A stretch of 64,000 bases of DNA from Phragmitibacter sp965284365. Its GTDB lineage: Bacteria; Verrucomicrobiota; Verrucomicrobiia; Verrucomicrobiales; Verrucomicrobiaceae. The notes under the pieces are model-generated. The model saw only the letters and a program-made list of their open reading frames with translations. It was not told where the DNA came from and did not search any database. Both the position numbers and the translations under genes were made by a program. The DNA is taken from assembly GCA_965284365.1 (NCBI GenBank), contig OZ260079.1, forward strand, positions 744,001-808,000. The letters run 5' to 3'. The first letter of the stretch is position 1; each line of letters opens with the position of its first letter. Below are positions 60,968 to 64,000 of the stretch, piece after piece.

Positions 60968-61892
60968 CGGATGGCGCGCTAGTTCGGACCGCGGCAAACT
61001 CGCGCGAGGATTGTTTTCTGAAACCTTGAAGCTTGAGACTAGAGTCCGGCATGATCTCCAGCATGGAGTAAGCGTTGCTTTCCGCGCCTGAACCTTCGAT
61101 CATAGCCGCAAGAGTAATGTAGGGGATGCCGCCGATTTGCTGGAGGTCATTGGCGTGCGAGTGCCCTTGGAATACGGCAAGGATATGGCCGTGCTTTTCC
61201 AACTCGGCGCGAACAGCAGCAGCGTTGCGCACGCTGTGCTCGCCTTTTTCGTCGAGGCGCTGATGGGCAAAAACAACAATCGGATCAGAGTTCTTACTCA
61301 ACTCGTCCTTTAACCAAGTGAGTTCTTGCGGAGGAATGTTGGCATCTTTCCAATCGGCATTGCCCCGCCCATAAGGCTCGCCGTTTTCACGGAAGCAGGC
61401 ATCGAGGACGAAGAAGCGGACACCCCCTTGGTCGAAGTTATAGAAAGAGCCTTGTTTGGCTCCGGTGTGTCGCGCGAATTCTTCTTTGGTGAGAGTGCCG
61501 ACGCAATGATTTCCCAATACGTAATGCCTGGGTGGCTGCAAGGGAGCGAAGTGCGACTCCATCGTGACAAGCCACTCGGTTTCCTCATCTACTGAGGGAG
61601 CCTGATCAATGAAATCGCCTAATTCGACCACAAAGGCTGGGGCTTCCTGATTGAACTTGGCGACAGCTTCATCCAGCTTTGGCAAGGCTTCGCGATAGAA
61701 CCGGGTTCGCTTCTCCGGTTTGTCGCCATAGTGAAGATCTGTCATCAAGCCTATGCGCAAGGCAGGCTTTTGAGCGGTAACGTCCGCCCAAGCATTGCCG
61801 CAGCCGAGGCCAGCCAGCCATAAAGCGCCGTTCTGGATTGCTGCGCGACGGGTGAGCGCAGAAGGCGGAGCGCTGATGGTGGAAGTACTCAT
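60957..61892 (-). CDS. Metallophosphoesterase with altered GNH motif, Tat-exported
   Basis: The 311-residue protein has a twin-arginine signal (LTRRAAIQNGALWLAGLGCG). Phosphoesterase blocks are RIGLMTDLHYGDK, FVVELGDFIDQAP, VLGNHCVGTLTKE, PIVVFAHQRLDEKG and AVFQGHSHANDLQQI. The usual GNHD/GNHE is GNHC here, replacing an acidic residue by Cys, which may alter metal binding or mark a different activity. It overlaps the upstream gene 61889-62965 by four bases (ATGA), so the two are coupled. Confidence 0.88.
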   Translation of the reverse strand: MSTSTISAPPSALTRRAAIQNGALWLAGLGCGNAWADVTAQKPALRIGLMTDLHYGDKPEKRTRFYREALPKLDEAVAKFNQEAPAFVVELGDFIDQAPSVDEETEWLVTMESHFAPLQPPRHYVLGNHCVGTLTKEEFARHTGAKQGSFYNFDQGGVRFFVLDACFRENGEPYGRGNADWKDANIPPQELTWLKDELSKNSDPIVVFAHQRLDEKGEHSVRNAAAVRAELEKHGHILAVFQGHSHANDLQQIGGIPYITLAAMIEGSGAESNAYSMLEIMPDSSLKLQGFRKQSSREFAAVRTSAPSVTR

Positions 61893-62965
61893 GGGGCGAC
61901 CTTGGTCATGTTGTAGGGAACGCTGAACTGATGGGCTGCCTTGTCCTTCACAAGAGGCATGGTCTCGGTCAGTTCGTTTTTGGTCGTATTGTAGGTAATG
62001 ACATCAACTCGGTTATCTGCAGGGAAAAAGCGGTAGAGCCGCAAAGGTCCCGATGAAGTGTAGTCCGACATGAAGGAATAAACGGTATTCCCATGGTCAC
62101 CGACAGCGTCCAAACGGAGAGCGGTGCAGCGGCTTTGGTCTCCGGAGAAAATGAAGCCGAGATTGGCGTGCTTGCGGTAAAGTTTGTCCCACATTTGCAC
62201 GGCTTTGTTGCCGTTAGGGCCATGGTTTTTGATCCACTTCATGCGGCCTTTCGGATCATGGATGAAGCCTTCTTCCGTTTTGGGATGCTCCATGACTCCC
62301 AGATCCATGTGAGTGGTGATGATGGCGCGGCGGTTCGCATATTTCGTGAGCAGTTGATCAGCCCAGGACAGCACATCATCGGGGGCGTTGCACTCGAGAC
62401 TGAGGTGGATGAAGTCGAGACCGCCCGCGCTGAAAAGCTGGTGGCTATTGGCATTGTTACCGGAGAACTGCGGTGAGGGACGCTCTGGAACGTAGGTACC
62501 GCCATACCAAGGGAACTCCTTGAAGCGCTCCGCTCCAAAGTAGGATTGGAAGAGCGATGAGTCGCCGTTCGCCATCATGTCGTGGTTTCCAACTGTGATG
62601 CTGTATGGCACCACGCCGTGGAGGTGATCGATACAGCGGCGGGCGACGTCGAACTCGGCCTTGCGATCCTTGTCCACGATATCTCCAACATGGGAAACAA
62701 AGACGATGCGCTGAGACTGCAAATTCCCGGTGATCCACCGCATGTGATTCTCGAACACGGGATTGGTGACCTCGTCTGTGCTGTCGGGAGTTTTTTTAGT
62801 CCCTTTGCCGAGATAACCCTGAGTGTCCGGGAGGACAAGAATGGTGAAGGAACCTTCTGGTGCCGGATCCAGTTCTGCGGCTTGGAGGGACTGAGAATCA
62901 GCGGCGAGGCCAACAGCGCCGAAGATTGCGGAAACGATCATGTTTCTGACACGAGAAAAAGCCAT
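61889..62965 (-). CDS. Secreted calcineurin-like metallophosphoesterase
   Basis: The 358-residue protein has a Sec signal (MAFSRVRNMIVSAIFGAVGL, cleavage near LQAAE). Blocks are ILVLPDTQGYLG, VSHVGDIVDKD, ITVGNHDMMANGD and AIITTHMDLGVM; the last usual GHxH block is not seen, but SGDQSRCTAL lies in the matching place. It resembles the calcineurin-like phosphoesterases with C-terminal beta domains. The start could also be ATG 62941. Likely periplasmic phosphatase or nuclease. Middle gene of a three-gene operon (62999-63985, this gene, 60957-61892). Confidence 0.88.
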   Translation of the reverse strand: MAFSRVRNMIVSAIFGAVGLAADSQSLQAAELDPAPEGSFTILVLPDTQGYLGKGTKKTPDSTDEVTNPVFENHMRWITGNLQSQRIVFVSHVGDIVDKDRKAEFDVARRCIDHLHGVVPYSITVGNHDMMANGDSSLFQSYFGAERFKEFPWYGGTYVPERPSPQFSGNNANSHQLFSAGGLDFIHLSLECNAPDDVLSWADQLLTKYANRRAIITTHMDLGVMEHPKTEEGFIHDPKGRMKWIKNHGPNGNKAVQMWDKLYRKHANLGFIFSGDQSRCTALRLDAVGDHGNTVYSFMSDYTSSGPLRLYRFFPADNRVDVITYNTTKNELTETMPLVKDKAAHQFSVPYNMTKVAP

Positions 62966-62998
62966 GGTTTGCGAAGGGCTGAAGATAAGGCTGCGCTG

Positions 62999-63985
62999 CT
63001 ATTTGGAGGTCTGGACACTAGAGGAGGCTAGCGGGGAACGATGAGTCCGCACGGTGAAGTTTTTGCCATCGCAGACGACTTGTATGTCGCCATGTAAACC
63101 GGTGATGTAGGTCTTAGCGCCGACTGCTTGCAGCATGGGTGTGCTTTTCAAACCTTTGGCATAACGAGGGAACACGCTGGCAATGGAAACTTTCGGTTTA
63201 GTGGCTTCGGCAAACTCTTTGGTGCAGTGGATGCCGTGGCCGGGAGCGATAAGGACGTCACATTTGATTTTGGATTTATCTACGAAAGGCAGCAGGCTCA
63301 GTTCAATGTCTTCGGTTTGGATGTCCCCTGGCAGATAAAAGACGACGTCGCCGTATTGAATGCGAAGGCCGAGGGAGTTCGCATTGACGAGATAATGTGC
63401 AGGCGAGTCATGAGCCTGGCGGGTGGAGGCTTTTCGATCGGGAAAGAATGTGGAAGGCGGCGCAATGACCTCGATCTTGAGTTGAGGGTCGATATCCAGT
63501 GTCGCACCGGCCTGTGCGGCTTGATAAGCCTTCCGGCCCTTGAATAAGTCGCGAAGTTTTTCGTATTGGCCCAGTTCGCCGGCATAAGCGGGATTGGCTT
63601 CATCAATGAAACTGAATCCCGAATCGATGAGACGACTGACAGGAAAGTTTCCCTCCAGCCACATCAGGCCACCGAAGTGATCGTAATGGGCATGGCTCAT
63701 GAGAATGCCGTCGATTTTCGCCAAGCCGCGCTCTTTCAGCAGAGGGGCGATGCGGTCCCGGCCCGTGTTGGAATTCCCCTCCCAGCCGTCCCCTGCCACA
63801 CGCGAAGGGTAACCGGCGCCGGTGTCATAAAGCCATGTGTGGCCGGAAGGGAACTTCATGATTACGGCCAAGCCTGCACCGCGCTGGACGTCGGGGATCT
63901 CAAGAACGTCGAGCTGAAAGAGCGGCGCAGCCTGGATCAGGACCGGGAAGAGGATGACGAGCGCAAGGAACGAACGGGAAAGCAT
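62999..63985 (-). CDS. Secreted ComEC-like MBL-fold hydrolase
   Basis: The 328-residue protein has a signal peptide (MLSRSFLALVILFPVLIQAA) and a metallo-beta-lactamase domain of the ComEC C-terminal type: FPSGHTWLYDTGAGYPSR, ILMSHAHYDHFGGLMW (HxHxDH), VVFYLPGDIQTEDI, IAPGHGIHCTKEF and TYITGLHGDIQVVCDGKNFT. It has no membrane channel domain, so it is not the DNA-uptake channel itself. Free-standing members are thought to be nucleases or phosphodiesterases. First gene of the operon of exported phospho-hydrolases; a gap of 33 bases precedes the next gene. Confidence 0.9.
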   Translation of the reverse strand: MLSRSFLALVILFPVLIQAAPLFQLDVLEIPDVQRGAGLAVIMKFPSGHTWLYDTGAGYPSRVAGDGWEGNSNTGRDRIAPLLKERGLAKIDGILMSHAHYDHFGGLMWLEGNFPVSRLIDSGFSFIDEANPAYAGELGQYEKLRDLFKGRKAYQAAQAGATLDIDPQLKIEVIAPPSTFFPDRKASTRQAHDSPAHYLVNANSLGLRIQYGDVVFYLPGDIQTEDIELSLLPFVDKSKIKCDVLIAPGHGIHCTKEFAEATKPKVSIASVFPRYAKGLKSTPMLQAVGAKTYITGLHGDIQVVCDGKNFTVRTHRSPLASSSVQTSK

Positions 63986-64000
63986 GCCTGACAGAACGGT

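Noticed and set aside
1..64000. tRNA, rRNA, CRISPR, integrase, transposase or prophage
   Set aside because: None was seen by eye; a tRNA or covariance scan would be decisive for short RNAs.

Overview
The window looks like a chromosomal segment of a verrucomicrobial bacterium, probably of the Verrucomicrobiales (Prosthecobacter/Verrucomicrobium-like). The reasons are a very large secreted protein built of autotransporter-associated beta-strand repeats that ends in a PEP-CTERM sorting signal, a paired PSCyt1/DUF1549/DUF1553 plus DUF1501 operon, a secreted sulfatase, many Tat-type signal peptides on metabolic enzymes, and an alpha2-type glycyl-tRNA synthetase. This assignment is inference from gene content. 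I saw no tRNA, rRNA, CRISPR array, transposase, integrase or prophage; most of the window is ordinary chromosome with short dispersed repeats in the gaps.

Layout. 1-5.0 kb: a sugar-acid catabolism group (SMP-30 lactonase cut by the window edge, FAH-family dehydratase, ketoglutarate-semialdehyde-type dehydrogenase, GntP permease) that fits an oxidative, non-phosphorylating pentose or uronate route ending in 2-oxoglutarate. 5.2-7.1 kb: a phosphohexomutase with a clear terminator. 7.1-7.5 kb: a gene-free stretch with several hairpin repeats. 7.5-10.7 kb: a response regulator, a sensor kinase and a membrane-tethered NMT1-like binding protein in one operon. 10.7-23.8 kb: the 4346-residue PEP-CTERM repeat protein, directly upstream of that operon on the same strand. 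24.0-28.1 kb: the cytochrome/DUF1501 pair. 28.2-32.0 kb: an MFS transporter, a Tat-exported TIM-barrel protein and a secreted esterase. 32.0-34.6 kb: an L,D-transpeptidase lipoprotein and a CslA-like glycosyltransferase. 34.9-38.6 kb: a secreted unknown, a NosR-like protein with two FMN-binding domains, and ApbE, which would load the FMN. 38.7-41.1 kb: a small DNA-binding-like protein, a tiny unknown, an orphan Wza-like export lipoprotein, DoxX and RuvC. 41.1-49.6 kb: MBL hydrolase, transglutaminase, sulfatase, RNase III-like protein, exported superoxide dismutase, esterase, GlyRS and a second L,D-transpeptidase. 49.7-52.4 kb: the agmatine-to-putrescine pair and a YebC protein. 52.4-59.9 kb: MFS exporter, TilS, SerRS, a secreted unknown, an RsmB-like methyltransferase and a cysteine desulfurase. 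59.9-64.0 kb: four secreted metallo-hydrolases.

Working together: the first cluster would feed sugar acids into the TCA cycle. The binding-protein/kinase/regulator set forms a self-contained sensor that has no ABC permease or ATPase beside it, so signalling is more likely than uptake. The NosR-like protein and ApbE form a flavin-based membrane electron-transfer unit. AguA and AguB make putrescine. The exported phosphoesterases at the right end suggest periplasmic breakdown of organic phosphate.

The most unusual items are the giant PEP-CTERM protein (tandem superrepeats of about 1,350-1,430 residues and a phage-tail-like insert), its adjacency to the three-component sensor, a perfect 25-bp inverted pair of a dispersed repeat near 48.9 kb, a second repeat family whose hairpin stems covary and which sits between convergent genes, and a 24-bp near-palindrome near 43.15 kb. 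Several starts were moved from the longest reading frame to an internal ATG or GTG, on the basis of signal peptides or gene overlaps.
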